From contig CP016211.1 of assembly GCA_001931535.1 (NCBI GenBank), forward strand, positions 10,958,377 through 11,022,376: a stretch of DNA of 64,000 nt. Direction: 5' to 3'. Every line of letters starts with the position of its first letter. Positions within the stretch are counted from its first letter, which is position 1. Made by a program: the position numbers and the translations under genes. This DNA is from Minicystis rosea. GTDB lineage: Bacteria; Myxococcota_A; Polyangia; Polyangiales; Polyangiaceae. Positions 24,386-33,918 of this stretch are shown one piece after another. The notes under the pieces are model-generated. The model was not told the origin of the DNA. It saw only the letters and a program-made list of their open reading frames with translations, and searched no databases.

Positions 24386-26841
24386 GCCCCGAGGAAGCGC
24401 GCCGGGTCGCCGAGCAGACTGTGTTTGCGGCGTTGCTCGACGGCTATCTCCGGGAGATCGCCCGCGGGGAGATCTCGAACAGCGTGCTCCGCCATGATCC
24501 GGAGCTCGCTGCGCTGCACGAGGCGCGGGGGCGCCGGCAATGGGTGCGGATCCCGGTCGATGCGGCCGGGCTCGACATCCATTGTCCGGTGAGCCACGTC
24601 TCGGCGACCGGTCGACATCACCTCGAGCCGCCCGCGTACGCGCGGCGCAAGGGTGAAGCGCGCTTGGAACAGCTCGGGCTCTTCGACTTCGTCCGCATCT
24701 TGACCGAGATTCGCCCCACGCGGCCTGGGCCGGGCGGGGTGGGCTTGGTCGAGCGCCTGCACGACGCGGTCGACAACCTCACCACGATCCTGACGGCCCG
24801 GAGCGGCGAGCGCGCGCTGGGGCTGGGATCGTTCATCGAGGCCGAGCAGGCTTTGCTGCTCGGCCACCCCACCCATCCTCTGGCCAAGAGCCGATATGGA
24901 TTCGTGGGTGACGATCTGCGGCGCTATTCACCCGAGCTCGAAGGGTGGTTCAAGCTCCATTACTTCCTCGCGCACCGAACCGTGGCCGTGGAGGAGAGCG
25001 CCGTTTCGCCGAAGCCGAGCGCCGTGCTCCGCGCCGCGTTGCTCGATCACCCGGAGACGCCGGATCCGGTGCGGCAGCTCTTGCTCGCTCACCCCGATTG
25101 GGTGGTGCTCCCCGCGCATCCTTGGGAGGGAGACCGGCTCCTCCGACAGGCGGAGATACAAGCGGCCATCGAGCGCGGTTTGCTGCTCTCTTTGGGGCCG
25201 CTCGGAGACGAATACACGGCGACGGCTTCGGTGCGCACGGTGTACCGGCCCGACGCGCCGTTCATGCTCAAGCTCTCGTTGCACGTCGCGGTCACGAACT
25301 GCGAGCGCATCAATTACCTGCACGAGATGGAGAAGGGCGTGGACGTGGCCAAGCTCCTCGCGACCGCTTGGGGACGCGCGGTGGAGCGAGATTTTCCGGC
25401 GCTGCGCATCCTCTCCGATCCTGGGTATCTGGCGCTCGCGTGGGAGGGTGACACGGTGGCGGGGCTTCGCACGGTGGTGCGGCAGAATCCGTTCCCCGGC
25501 GACGAGAAGGTGTTCATCGCCGCGAGCCTCTGTGAAGCGCCGGTGGCGCGGCGATCCTCGCTCGAGGCGCTGGTACGCAGCGTCTCGCTCGCCAAAGGCA
25601 TCTCCCTCGAGCAGGCGGCGCTCCTCTGGTTCGAGCGCTACGTCGATGTCCTCCTCGGCTCGGTCATCGGGGTCTATTGCCGTCATGGCCTGGCGCTCGA
25701 GGCGCATCAGCAAAACATCATGGTGGGTGTGGACGAGATCGGTTTGCCCGATCGCGTCTACTACCGCGACAACCAGGGGTTCTATTTCCGAGCCGGGCGC
25801 GCGGAGGAGATTCGGAGGCACGTGCCGGATTTCCGCAACGGCGATCGCTGCATCGTCGCCGAGCCGGATCTCTTTGGCCCCTTCGCCTACTACCTCTTCG
25901 TCAACAACGTCTATGCCTTCGTGGACGCGCTCGTATCCGCGCGGCTCGCGCGCGAGGTCGAGCTCTCCCGCGTGGTGAAGGCCAAGCTCACCGCGTTGCT
26001 CGCCGAGGACGACACCGGGTTCGTGCGCCACGTCCTCGACGCGCCCTTCTGGCCGGTCAAATCCAACCTGCAAATGCCGCTCGAAGGCATCGACGAGGCG
26101 ACGCGGCCCAACGAGAGCTTCGCCATCTTCGTCCCGTGCTGCAATCCGCTATGGATGGTGGACGCGTATTGCAAGGAGCTGACCTTGCCGGAGCGCGGCA
26201 TCCTCTACCGGCGCTTCATGCCGCGGTACGACGCGCACTTCGAGATTCGGTCCTTTGATTTGGAAGAGGATCTCGAGACCGTTCACGCGTGGGTGAACCA
26301 GGATTACGCCAAGAGTTTTTGGCAGATGGATGGGCCCATGCAGACGCTCGAGGAGTGGTACGTCGAGCTGATGGCGAATCCGTATCTCCACGGGTTCATG
26401 GGCCTCGTCGATGGAGAGCCGGCGTTCGTCTTCGAGACCTATTGGGCCCCGCGGGACGTGGTGGGGCGGACGTACGAAGGGCTCCCCGGCGACTACGGGT
26501 TTCATCTCATCGTGGCGCCGCCCACGATCAAACGGCCGAATTTCACCTTTCATGTCTTTCAGGTGGTGCTCGAGTTCATGTTCCGTCACCCCCTCGTCGG
26601 TAGGGTGGTGGGCGAGGCGAGCGCCGCGCACGACAAGCTCAATCGGCTCTTGTGGGCCGTTGGCTATCGCAAGGAGAAGCTGATTCAGCTCCCCGACAAG
26701 ATCGCCAACCTCACCTTCTGCACCCGGGAAGATTTCTTGGTGAAATGCCCGGATTCCGAGCCGTTCCTGCGCGGGGACGAGGCGCGCACGAACCCTGACC
26801 GAGCCGCGCCGCGCGCCGGCTCCGACACGAGGATCGCATGA
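24382..26841 (+). CDS. NIS siderophore synthetase fused to N-acyltransferase
   Basis: This 819-residue bifunctional enzyme has an IucA/IucC-type NRPS-independent siderophore synthetase at about 1-612. It shows LPAHPWEGDRL, GDEYTATASVRTVYR, FMLKLSLHVAVTNCERINYL and HGLALEAHQQNIMV, and should join a carboxylate (citrate) to an amine or hydroxylamine using ATP. An IucB/AlcB-type GNAT acyltransferase lies at about 618-800 (HFEIRSFDLEEDLETVHAWV, GDYGFHLIVAPP, VVGEASAAHDKLNRLLWAVG) and should acylate the N-hydroxy amine. In aerobactin and rhizobactin loci these are separate genes. It overlaps both neighbours by ATGA. The acyl donor cannot be predicted. Confidence 0.93.
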   Translation: MSPEEARRVAEQTVFAALLDGYLREIARGEISNSVLRHDPELAALHEARGRRQWVRIPVDAAGLDIHCPVSHVSATGRHHLEPPAYARRKGEARLEQLGLFDFVRILTEIRPTRPGPGGVGLVERLHDAVDNLTTILTARSGERALGLGSFIEAEQALLLGHPTHPLAKSRYGFVGDDLRRYSPELEGWFKLHYFLAHRTVAVEESAVSPKPSAVLRAALLDHPETPDPVRQLLLAHPDWVVLPAHPWEGDRLLRQAEIQAAIERGLLLSLGPLGDEYTATASVRTVYRPDAPFMLKLSLHVAVTNCERINYLHEMEKGVDVAKLLATAWGRAVERDFPALRILSDPGYLALAWEGDTVAGLRTVVRQNPFPGDEKVFIAASLCEAPVARRSSLEALVRSVSLAKGISLEQAALLWFERYVDVLLGSVIGVYCRHGLALEAHQQNIMVGVDEIGLPDRVYYRDNQGFYFRAGRAEEIRRHVPDFRNGDRCIVAEPDLFGPFAYYLFVNNVYAFVDALVSARLAREVELSRVVKAKLTALLAEDDTGFVRHVLDAPFWPVKSNLQMPLEGIDEATRPNESFAIFVPCCNPLWMVDAYCKELTLPERGILYRRFMPRYDAHFEIRSFDLEEDLETVHAWVNQDYAKSFWQMDGPMQTLEEWYVELMANPYLHGFMGLVDGEPAFVFETYWAPRDVVGRTYEGLPGDYGFHLIVAPPTIKRPNFTFHVFQVVLEFMFRHPLVGRVVGEASAAHDKLNRLLWAVGYRKEKLIQLPDKIANLTFCTREDFLVKCPDSEPFLRGDEARTNPDRAAPRAGSDTRIA

Positions 26842-28235
26842 CCCCGCAGATTCACGATCTCCTAGGTGTTGGCATCGGCCCCTTCAACCTCGGCCTCGCA
26901 GCGCTGGCGAGCTCGGTCCCCGAGCTCCGCGCCGTGTTCCTCGAGCGTCGGCCCGGATTCGATTGGCATCCGGGCATGATGATCGAGGACACCCGCCTCC
27001 AGGTGCCCTATCTGGCCGATCTCGTCACCGCCGCCGACCCCTGCCACAAGCTCAGCTTCCTCGCCTATTTGAAGGAGATTGGGCGGCTCTATCAGTTCGT
27101 CATCCGGGACAACAACTTCATCACGCGGAAAGAGTACAACCGATATTGCCAGTGGGCGGTGGAGCGGATTCCGGGGCTCCGCTTCCAAACGGAGGTGCGC
27201 GCCGTCACCTACGATCGAGCGCTCGATGCCTATTGCGTGACGGTGTGGGACGCGGCGGCGAGGCGGGAAGAGACCTTGTTCGCGCGGGCCATCGTGGTCG
27301 GGGTAGGGGACGTGCCGCGGGTGCCGGCGTGCGTTCCGGCGGACGCTTCACCGCGGATCTTCCACTCGTCGGAGTACCTCTCGCACAAGGGCTTCGTCCT
27401 CGGGCAGGAGTCGGTCACCGTCGTCGGATCGGGGCAGAGCGCGGCCGAGATCTTCTACGATCTCTTGCAGAACAACGAAGCCAGCGGCCAGCGCATCACG
27501 TGGCTCACGCGGTCGTCGCGGTACCTCGCCATGGAGTATTCGAAGCTGACGCTCGAGCTGAGCTTGCCGGACTACATCGATCATTTCTTCGGCCTGCCCA
27601 CGGACAAGCGGGCCGACGTCCTTTCGCGGCAAGACACGCTCTACAAGGGCATCAACGCCGAGCTCATCAATGCCATTTACGATCTCCTGTACGCCCGCAC
27701 CGTCGAGCGGGATCTCGTCGGGGTGCACCTCGGGACGAACTGCGAGCTTCGGGGCGCGCACCTCGACGAGGACGTGGTGCGGATGTCGTTCCATCACCTC
27801 GATTTGGACCAGAGCTTCGATCATGCCTCCAGCGTGCTCGTCCTCGGCACGGGCTACGAGCATCGCTTTCCCGCGTTCCTCGCGCCGCTCCAGGAGCGGA
27901 TGCGCTGGGACGAGCACGGGCGCATGGTGGTGCGGCGCAATTACCTGGTCGAGGGCGACGTGCCGCGGCTCTTCGTGCAGAACGCGGAGGCGCACACGCA
28001 TGGATTCACGGCCTCGGATTTGAGCCTCGGGCCGTATCGCAACGCCGTCATCCTCAATACCATTTTGGGGCGCGAGCATTTCCCCATCGAAAAGCGGCTC
28101 GCCTTCCAGGCGTTCGGCGTCCCCGCGGCGGACGAGGCGCCGCCGACGCTCGCACCGGAGACGGTGAAGCGAGCCATCACGCGCGCGGATCGCATCGTGT
28201 TCGCGGCCGACGCCCAAGGAGCCCCGGAATCGTGA
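26838..28235 (+). CDS. L-lysine/ornithine-type N-monooxygenase (siderophore)
   Basis: This 465-residue flavin-dependent N-hydroxylase belongs to the IucD/PvdA/SidA family. Its FAD motif is GVGIGPFNLGLAAL (10-23). The substrate-region signature reads DTRLQVPYLADLVT and KLSFLAYLKE. The NADPH-binding motif is VVGSGQSAAEIFYDL near 195, and the C-terminal ATGY-type motif is TGYEHRFP near 338. It makes the hydroxylamine of a hydroxamate. No decarboxylase or aminotransferase gene is nearby. Lysine (aerobactin- or nannochelin-like) is therefore more likely than diaminopropane or cadaverine, but this is inference. It overlaps the previous gene by 4 bases (ATGA). Confidence 0.94.
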   Translation: MTPQIHDLLGVGIGPFNLGLAALASSVPELRAVFLERRPGFDWHPGMMIEDTRLQVPYLADLVTAADPCHKLSFLAYLKEIGRLYQFVIRDNNFITRKEYNRYCQWAVERIPGLRFQTEVRAVTYDRALDAYCVTVWDAAARREETLFARAIVVGVGDVPRVPACVPADASPRIFHSSEYLSHKGFVLGQESVTVVGSGQSAAEIFYDLLQNNEASGQRITWLTRSSRYLAMEYSKLTLELSLPDYIDHFFGLPTDKRADVLSRQDTLYKGINAELINAIYDLLYARTVERDLVGVHLGTNCELRGAHLDEDVVRMSFHHLDLDQSFDHASSVLVLGTGYEHRFPAFLAPLQERMRWDEHGRMVVRRNYLVEGDVPRLFVQNAEAHTHGFTASDLSLGPYRNAVILNTILGREHFPIEKRLAFQAFGVPAADEAPPTLAPETVKRAITRADRIVFAADAQGAPES

Positions 28236-29395
28236 TCTCCGCCCGCCGAACGTTTTGGGGCGTGCTGCTCGTCGCCGCCGTGGCCGACGCGCTGCTCGCC
28301 CCTTTTTTCCCGCAGTTCTTCGCGCAGAGCTTCGGGGATCGATCGTGGTCCACGCCCGCGCTCTACATCATGGTTTGCCGGGTGGCGGTGGCGCTGGGGA
28401 TGCCGCTTTGGGCGCGCATGGCGCAGCGCACGTCGCCGGTGAAGCTCCTCGCCGTCGCCCAGGGCGCGGCCGGCGTGCTCGGTTTGCTCTCGTCGCAGGC
28501 GCGGGACGTGCGGACGTTCATGATCCTCGCGTTCCTCACCGAGGCTTGCCGGAGCAGCTATCTCCTCGTCTATGCGCTGCTCGTGCGCTGCACGCCGGAG
28601 GAGAAGCGCGGTGTCGCTATCGGTTGGGTCGTGGTCGTCGTCAACCTGGCGGCCATGCTCTCGGCCGTCGTGGCAGGCTTGATGTTGGAGCGGCTCGGGG
28701 CGCGATCGGCGGTGATCCTCGCGGCCGTCGCCGACTTCGTGCAGATGGCCATTCTGCTCTGGGGCTTCAAGGGTGCCGTGGGCGCCACGCTCGAAGACGA
28801 GCCCGCCGGAGAGAAGAGCGGTGGTGATGCGGGGCTCCTCCTGCTCTGTGCCATCGCGTTCTTGAGCGCGTTCGGCGTGGTGCTGCTGCGGCCTTATTTC
28901 ACCGAATACGTGGCGCAGGCGGTGGCGCCCGGGCTGCCGCTCTGGGTGCTCGGCGCCATCTTCGTGATTCCCAATGCCATGGCGCTCGCGGTGCTGCCGC
29001 TCGCGGAGCGCGTCACCGTCTCGGCGCGGCCGCATCTGCTCTTGATCATCGCCTTCGGGAGCCTCGCGGCCGGCGCGCTGCTTCAAGGGTTCTCGCGCTC
29101 GGTGCTCGCGCTCGGGGCGGCGCGGGCCGTCTATGGCTTTTCGCTCGCGCTCACCGATGTCACCGTCGATTTCGCGGTGCTGAGCTCGGCGCGCGACGCG
29201 CTGGGCCGCTTCGGCTACGTGAGCGCGAGCCAGAGCGTGGCCATCATCTTCGCGCCGCTCGCGGCCGGATATGTCGCCGACCACCATGGCTTTCGGGCGC
29301 TCTTCGCGTTCGCTGCGGTGGTGGCGCTCTTGGCCGCGGCGGTCTCGATGCGGCTCCGCCCGGCCACGCCCGTTTGCACGGAACAGAGGACCTGA
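28232..29395 (+). CDS. MFS transporter, probable siderophore exporter
   Basis: This 387-residue major-facilitator protein has about 12 hydrophobic helices, for example FWGVLLVAAVADALLAPFF, VVVVNLAAMLSAVVAGLML, LLLLCAIAFLSAFGVVLL and LFAFAAVVALLAAAV. The position between biosynthetic genes argues for export of the apo-siderophore across the inner membrane, although import of a ferric form cannot be excluded. GTG start at 28232, overlapping the hydroxylase stop (GTGA). Only 3 bases separate its stop from the second synthetase. Confidence 0.9.
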   Translation: MISARRTFWGVLLVAAVADALLAPFFPQFFAQSFGDRSWSTPALYIMVCRVAVALGMPLWARMAQRTSPVKLLAVAQGAAGVLGLLSSQARDVRTFMILAFLTEACRSSYLLVYALLVRCTPEEKRGVAIGWVVVVVNLAAMLSAVVAGLMLERLGARSAVILAAVADFVQMAILLWGFKGAVGATLEDEPAGEKSGGDAGLLLLCAIAFLSAFGVVLLRPYFTEYVAQAVAPGLPLWVLGAIFVIPNAMALAVLPLAERVTVSARPHLLLIIAFGSLAAGALLQGFSRSVLALGAARAVYGFSLALTDVTVDFAVLSSARDALGRFGYVSASQSVAIIFAPLAAGYVADHHGFRALFAFAAVVALLAAAVSMRLRPATPVCTEQRT

Positions 29396-29398
29396 GAC

Positions 29399-31219
29399 AT
29401 GACGTTCATCGATCTCGACGAGCCCCGCCGCGACGACCTCCGCCCGCTCGACCGGACGGCCTATCGCGCGGTCAACCGCGCTTACATCGCCAAGTCGATT
29501 GCCGAGCTCCTCCACGAGCGCCTCCTCGAGGCACGCGAGCGGGGCGAGCACGGCGCGGCCCGCGCGCTCGAGATTCGCGGAGACGATCCCACGGTCCGCT
29601 ACGTCTTCCTCGCGCAGAAACGGCGCCTCGACTACTGGCACGTCGATGCGAAGAGCATCCTCCGCATCGCCGGGGATACGAGCGCTCCGGCCGACGACGC
29701 GCACACGTTCTATCTCGATCTGAAGAAGACGATTGGCATCAAGCCCATCACGCTGGCCAAGTTCATCGAGGAGACCGCGCAGACGCTCTATGCGGACGCC
29801 TTCATCAAGTCCCGCGGCCGAAAGAGCGCCGACGCGCTGGTGGAGAGCGATTACCAAGGTGTGGAGCGGCAGATGGAAGGTCACCCCTGGGTGATCATGA
29901 ACAAAGGCCGCATGGGCTTCGACGCGCGCGCCGCCCGCGAGCACACGCCGGAGGCCGGCGTCCCGCGTCGAATTCTGTGGCTCGGCGCGCATCGATCCCG
30001 AGCGGCGTTTCATGCCGTCGCGGGCATCGACGAGGCCTCGTTCTTCGATCACGAGCTCGGCCCCGAGGTGACGGCGGCCTTCCGCCAAAAGCTCACGGCA
30101 GCGGGGCTCGATCCGAAGGCGTATGTCTTCCTCCCCGTCCACGAGTGGCAATGGACCAACAAGATCGTGGTGCTCTTCGCCGCCGATCTCGCCGAAGGCC
30201 TGCTCGTGCCGCTCGGCTCCACTTCCGACGAGTATCTGCCTCAGCAATCGATTCGCACCTTCTTCAACGCGACGCACCCCGATCGCTGCTACGTCAAGAC
30301 GGCCCTCTCGATCCTCAACACCGGCCAGATCCGCGGGCTCTCGCAGGCCAAGCTCAAGATCGCGCCGCGCATCACGGCGCTGGCCAAAGAGCGCTTCGAC
30401 GGGGACGCGTATCTGCGCGCGCGGGGGCTCGCGATGCTCGGCGAGATCGTGACCGTCACTTATCGCCACCCGGCGTTCTCCGAGGTCGAGGGCGCGCCGT
30501 ATCAATATCAGGAGATGCTCGGCGCGCTGTTCCGCGAGAGCGCTTTGCCGCGGCTCGCGCCGGGGGAGAAGCTCATGACCATGGCGGCGCTCACCTACGT
30601 CGACGACGACGGCGTGCCCTTGATGGGGGCGCTGGCGCGGCGCGCCGGGATCTCGATGGAGGCCTGGCTCCGCGCCTTCATGGATGCGTATCTGAAGCCG
30701 CTCCTCCACTTCTTCTATCGGCATCAGGCCTATTTCGTGGCCCACGGGGAGAACACCATCCTGGTGATGGAGGGCCATGTCCCGAAGCGGATCGTGCTCA
30801 AGGACTTCGTCGAAGAGATCCAGTTCTCGAAGGCCGTCCGAGCCGCGCTGGCCGAGGATTTGCGGCCGATTTTCTACGAGATCGACGACCACCTCATCCC
30901 GCTCTTCATCCTCACCGACGTCTTCGACGGCTTCTTCCGCTACCTCTCCGACATCCTCCAAACGCATCTGGCCTTCGCGGAGGATCGCTTCTGGGAGATC
31001 GTCGCCGAGACGGTGTACGCCTATCAGGACGAGTTTCCCGACCTCCGCGCCGAGTTCGACGAGCACGATCTCTTCGTCCCCGAGTTCCCCCGCTTCTGCA
31101 TCAACAAATATCGACTCGTGTATTTCGGCTACGAGGAGACGGCCAACAACACCCTCGACACGGATCCCAAGTTCACCGGCACCCTCGACAACCCCATCGC
31201 CCCCTACCGTCGTCGATGA
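29399..31219 (+). CDS. Second NIS siderophore synthetase (IucA/IucC family)
   Basis: This 606-residue ATP-dependent synthetase has the family motifs VFLPVHEWQWTNK, LPQQSIRTFFN, CYVKTALSILNTGQIRGLS, HGENTILVMEGHVPKRIVLK and a FhuF-like C-terminal domain. It should perform the second ligation onto the citrate half-amide made by the upstream fused synthetase. The pair parallels IucA plus IucC of aerobactin. ATG at 29399. The stop overlaps the next start by ATGA. Confidence 0.94.
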   Translation: MTFIDLDEPRRDDLRPLDRTAYRAVNRAYIAKSIAELLHERLLEARERGEHGAARALEIRGDDPTVRYVFLAQKRRLDYWHVDAKSILRIAGDTSAPADDAHTFYLDLKKTIGIKPITLAKFIEETAQTLYADAFIKSRGRKSADALVESDYQGVERQMEGHPWVIMNKGRMGFDARAAREHTPEAGVPRRILWLGAHRSRAAFHAVAGIDEASFFDHELGPEVTAAFRQKLTAAGLDPKAYVFLPVHEWQWTNKIVVLFAADLAEGLLVPLGSTSDEYLPQQSIRTFFNATHPDRCYVKTALSILNTGQIRGLSQAKLKIAPRITALAKERFDGDAYLRARGLAMLGEIVTVTYRHPAFSEVEGAPYQYQEMLGALFRESALPRLAPGEKLMTMAALTYVDDDGVPLMGALARRAGISMEAWLRAFMDAYLKPLLHFFYRHQAYFVAHGENTILVMEGHVPKRIVLKDFVEEIQFSKAVRAALAEDLRPIFYEIDDHLIPLFILTDVFDGFFRYLSDILQTHLAFAEDRFWEIVAETVYAYQDEFPDLRAEFDEHDLFVPEFPRFCINKYRLVYFGYEETANNTLDTDPKFTGTLDNPIAPYRRR

Positions 31220-32760
31220 GCTCGCGCACAGGAAAAGTGGGCTTGGGCCGGCGTCCGCTCCAGATCTTCTGGGACGTCCACGCCATGGCCGGCGTGCTCG
31301 CCGGGCTCGTGCTCCACGTGATGTTCTTCGCGGGCGTGTTCTCGCTCTTCTACGACGACCTCACCGTCTTTCAGGAGCCCTGGCCCAACGCCGCCGGCGC
31401 GCCGAAGCCGGTCGCCGAGCTGATCGCGCCGGTGATTCGCGAGCACCACCTCGAAGGGAAGACCATCGATGTGGCGCTGCCCGTCCCCCGCCGGCCGGCC
31501 ATCCACATGCACTACCATCGTGAGGACGGCACCGAATCCCCCGAGATGCGCATCGACACCCGCAGCGGCGTCGTCACGCCGGTGCGGTCGCACCTGGCGG
31601 GCACCATGGTGCAGCTCCACTACCTCTATCACGAGCGTTTTCCTTCAGGCATTTACATCGCCGGCCTGTTCGGCGGCGCGCTGCTCCTCGCCCTCGTCAC
31701 GGGCCTCCTCATCCACCTTCGCGATCTGGTGCGCGAGCTGCACCAATTCCGGCCCTTTCACAAGCCACGTGTCCTCTGGGCCGACGCGCACAAGGTGCTT
31801 GGCGTCTTCGGGTTGCCCTTTCAGATCATCATCGGTTTCACGGGCACGATGTTGTGCCTCGGGCCGCTGTTCCTCGCGGCCTTCGTGAAGCCCGTGTTCG
31901 GCGGCGACAAGGGGGCTGCCGAACGCGCCCTGTACGGCGGCGCCACGGTGCCCGCGGCGAGCAAGAACATGGCCGCGCCGCTCGCGCTGGACGAGATCTT
32001 GGCGCGCGGCGCGCGGGCCGTCCCCGGGCTCGCGCCGAACTATGTGCACATCAGCAATTATGGTGACGCGGAGGGGACAGCGGAGCTCTACGGCAGTGCG
32101 CCGGGCGCGCTGTTCGGCCGCGCGCGCATCCTGGTGCGGATGCGGGACGGCGAGGTCCTCGGTGTGTCCGCCCCCGCGACGGAGAAGGCCGGTCAGGCCT
32201 TGTCGCGCTACATCTATGGTTTGCACCTGGTGTATTTCGGGGGGATGGGGATCAAGATCATTTATGCGATCTTGGGCCTCTGTGGCTGCGTCACCATCTT
32301 GAGCGGCAATTGGTTGTGGATCCGCAAGCGCTGGGCGCTCCCCGTCGATCGCGTGGGCCGCGTGCTCGAGCGGCTCACCGTGGCTTCGGGCGCGGGCGCT
32401 TGTTTCGGAACGGCCATGTTCTTCTGCGCCAATCGCCTGATCCCGCACGCCGTCACGACCCGCGAAGATTGGGAGTCGGTCGCCTTCTTCGGCACCTGGG
32501 CGCTGTGCTTCGTTTGGTGCGCGCTGCGGAAGAGCGCTTTGCAGAGCTGGGTCGATCTGCTCCTGGCCTCCGGTGTCCTCTTTGCGATGATGCCTTTCCT
32601 GACGACCATCACGTGGGGCCTTCGCGCGGTCGGCTTCATCGATGGCGCGCTCGTGGTCCTCGGCGCGGCGCTGCTCGGCGGCGGCGCGCTCCTGCGGGCA
32701 CGGATGGCGGCGGCGGATGCGCCGAAGCCCGCCGTCGCCGCAGTGGAGGGAGCCTCGTGA
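31216..32760 (+). CDS. PepSY-associated transmembrane protein (siderophore reductase-like)
   Basis: This 514-residue inner-membrane protein has several transmembrane helices: AMAGVLAGLVLHVMFFAGVF (first), then YIAGLFGGALLLALVTGLLI, FQIIIGFTGTMLCLGPLFLA, IIYAILGLCGCVTILSGNWL and further C-terminal helices. Histidines occur in the first and later helices and two periplasmic PepSY-like segments lie between. The family includes FoxB/FiuD-type proteins that take ferric siderophores or reduce iron after import. It lies in the siderophore operon with ATGA and GTGA overlaps on both sides. Confidence 0.88.
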   Translation: MSSRTGKVGLGRRPLQIFWDVHAMAGVLAGLVLHVMFFAGVFSLFYDDLTVFQEPWPNAAGAPKPVAELIAPVIREHHLEGKTIDVALPVPRRPAIHMHYHREDGTESPEMRIDTRSGVVTPVRSHLAGTMVQLHYLYHERFPSGIYIAGLFGGALLLALVTGLLIHLRDLVRELHQFRPFHKPRVLWADAHKVLGVFGLPFQIIIGFTGTMLCLGPLFLAAFVKPVFGGDKGAAERALYGGATVPAASKNMAAPLALDEILARGARAVPGLAPNYVHISNYGDAEGTAELYGSAPGALFGRARILVRMRDGEVLGVSAPATEKAGQALSRYIYGLHLVYFGGMGIKIIYAILGLCGCVTILSGNWLWIRKRWALPVDRVGRVLERLTVASGAGACFGTAMFFCANRLIPHAVTTREDWESVAFFGTWALCFVWCALRKSALQSWVDLLLASGVLFAMMPFLTTITWGLRAVGFIDGALVVLGAALLGGGALLRARMAAADAPKPAVAAVEGAS

Positions 32761-33089
32761 ACGGGTCCCATCTGGCCGCAACGCTGATGGCCTATGTGGC
32801 CTTCGGCCTGCTCCATGCCGCGTCGCCTTCGCGTTTCCCCTTCGATTGGCCGATGAAGCGAACGGCGCTGTGGACACCGGGGCTGCGCCTCGGCGCGACG
32901 CTCGCATTCGTGCTCTCGTGCTTCCTCTTCGGCCGCCGTGAGGGCTGGGGCGCAGGCACGCTGTCGGGTGTCTTCGCGATCTCGCTTTGGGGATGTGTCT
33001 TCGTGATCGCGGCGCCCCTCTTTCCGCGGGCGGTGTGGCTCGTCGCCGCGGCGGCGCCGGTGCTCTCCATCGTGGCTCTCTTCACCTGA
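32757..33089 (+). CDS. Small membrane protein, DUF3325-like
   Basis: The 110-residue protein has three to four hydrophobic segments (TLMAYVAFGLLHAAS, GATLAFVLSCFLFG, VAAAAPVLSIVALF). Size and position directly after a PepSY protein fit DUF3325, which accompanies PepSY iron-reduction genes. GTG start at 32757 overlaps the previous stop. Confidence 0.75.
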   Translation: MNGSHLAATLMAYVAFGLLHAASPSRFPFDWPMKRTALWTPGLRLGATLAFVLSCFLFGRREGWGAGTLSGVFAISLWGCVFVIAAPLFPRAVWLVAAAAPVLSIVALFT

Positions 33090-33096
33090 GGTCTGG

Positions 33097-33363
33097 ATGC
33101 GCGCGAAGGATCATTCCTGGAGCAAGTCGACCGGAGCGCTCGTGGGCTCGCTCGTGACGACCTTGGCGGCGTGCGTGGTGATCGCCCAGCACGCGCCGCT
33201 CGGGCGCGAGACCCGCTTTGCGCTCGCCTTCTTCCTGCTGCTGCCCCTCTGGATCACCGGAGTCTGCGTGAGCTTTCTCGCCCGGAGCGGCCTTCGGGTG
33301 TGGGCCGCGCACCTCGGGTTGTCCGCGGTGCTGCTGGTGATCCTTCGGACGTCGATGCACTGA
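33097..33363 (+). CDS. Small membrane protein, DUF3649-like
   Basis: This 88-residue protein has three hydrophobic helices (ALVGSLVTTLAACVVIAQ, FALAFFLLLPLWITGVCV, AHLGLSAVLLVILR). DUF3649 proteins of this size co-occur with PepSY and DUF3325 in iron-uptake operons. It is the last gene of the operon, 7 bases after the previous stop. The downstream neighbour is convergent. Confidence 0.72.
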   Translation: MRAKDHSWSKSTGALVGSLVTTLAACVVIAQHAPLGRETRFALAFFLLLPLWITGVCVSFLARSGLRVWAAHLGLSAVLLVILRTSMH

Positions 33364-33405
33364 CCATGAGCGCCTCGAATCCTCACCTCGAAGGCTGAAG
33401 GCGAA

Positions 33406-33831
33406 TCACCCCACGCGGCCGAGCAGCTTGCGAATCGGGCCGGTGACGAGCTTGGCGGCGGCGGAGGCGAGATCGAAGTAGTCGCGCCAGAGGGTGATTT
33501 TGCCGTCCTTCACCTCGAAGGTGCCGCACACCCAGAGATCGAGGTGGAGCAGCGGTCCGCTGAGGATGTCGATGCGCTCGGTGAGCACGACGCCGTCACG
33601 GGCGGCGATGTTGATCATCTTCACTTCGAACTTGTTGACGAACCGCTCGAACCCTTTGAGCGTGCGGGTCACCGCCGCTTTCCCGCGGTCGGGAGGGAGA
33701 GGCACGTTCTGGTAGACGATTTCGTCCGCGAGGAAGCTCAGCACGCGCTCCATGTCCTGTTGCTCCAGGGCATGGAGGAACGATTCGACGACGGCAATCG
33801 GATGGTCCGCGCTCTCACTCGCCTTGTTCAT
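33406..33831 (-). CDS. Limonene-1,2-epoxide hydrolase-like protein
   Basis: This 141-residue NTF2-like fold protein carries residues matching the Rhodococcus LEH active site: Tyr40 and Asn42 (IVYQNVPL), Arg86 and Asp88 (LTERIDIL) and Asp117 (LWRDYFD). The Tyr-to-Arg spacing of 46 equals that of the reference enzyme. It could hydrolyse a small epoxide or be a SnoaL-like cyclase relative; the conserved Asp-Arg-Asp triad favours the hydrolase. It converges with the siderophore operon. ATG at 33831. Confidence 0.85.
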   Translation of the reverse strand: MNKASESADHPIAVVESFLHALEQQDMERVLSFLADEIVYQNVPLPPDRGKAAVTRTLKGFERFVNKFEVKMINIAARDGVVLTERIDILSGPLLHLDLWVCGTFEVKDGKITLWRDYFDLASAAAKLVTGPIRKLLGRVG

Positions 33832-33918
33832 GGCCGCAGAGATAGAGCGATCCCCACGCGCACGCTAGCGGGCCGATGACTTTCTCCGGCGTGCTCCCGT
33901 TCTCGTCGAATCCGGGGC

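Noticed and set aside
27941..31066. 1041-codon minus-strand frame over the siderophore genes
   Set aside because: It crosses several plus-strand genes with clear enzyme motifs and has no domain of its own.
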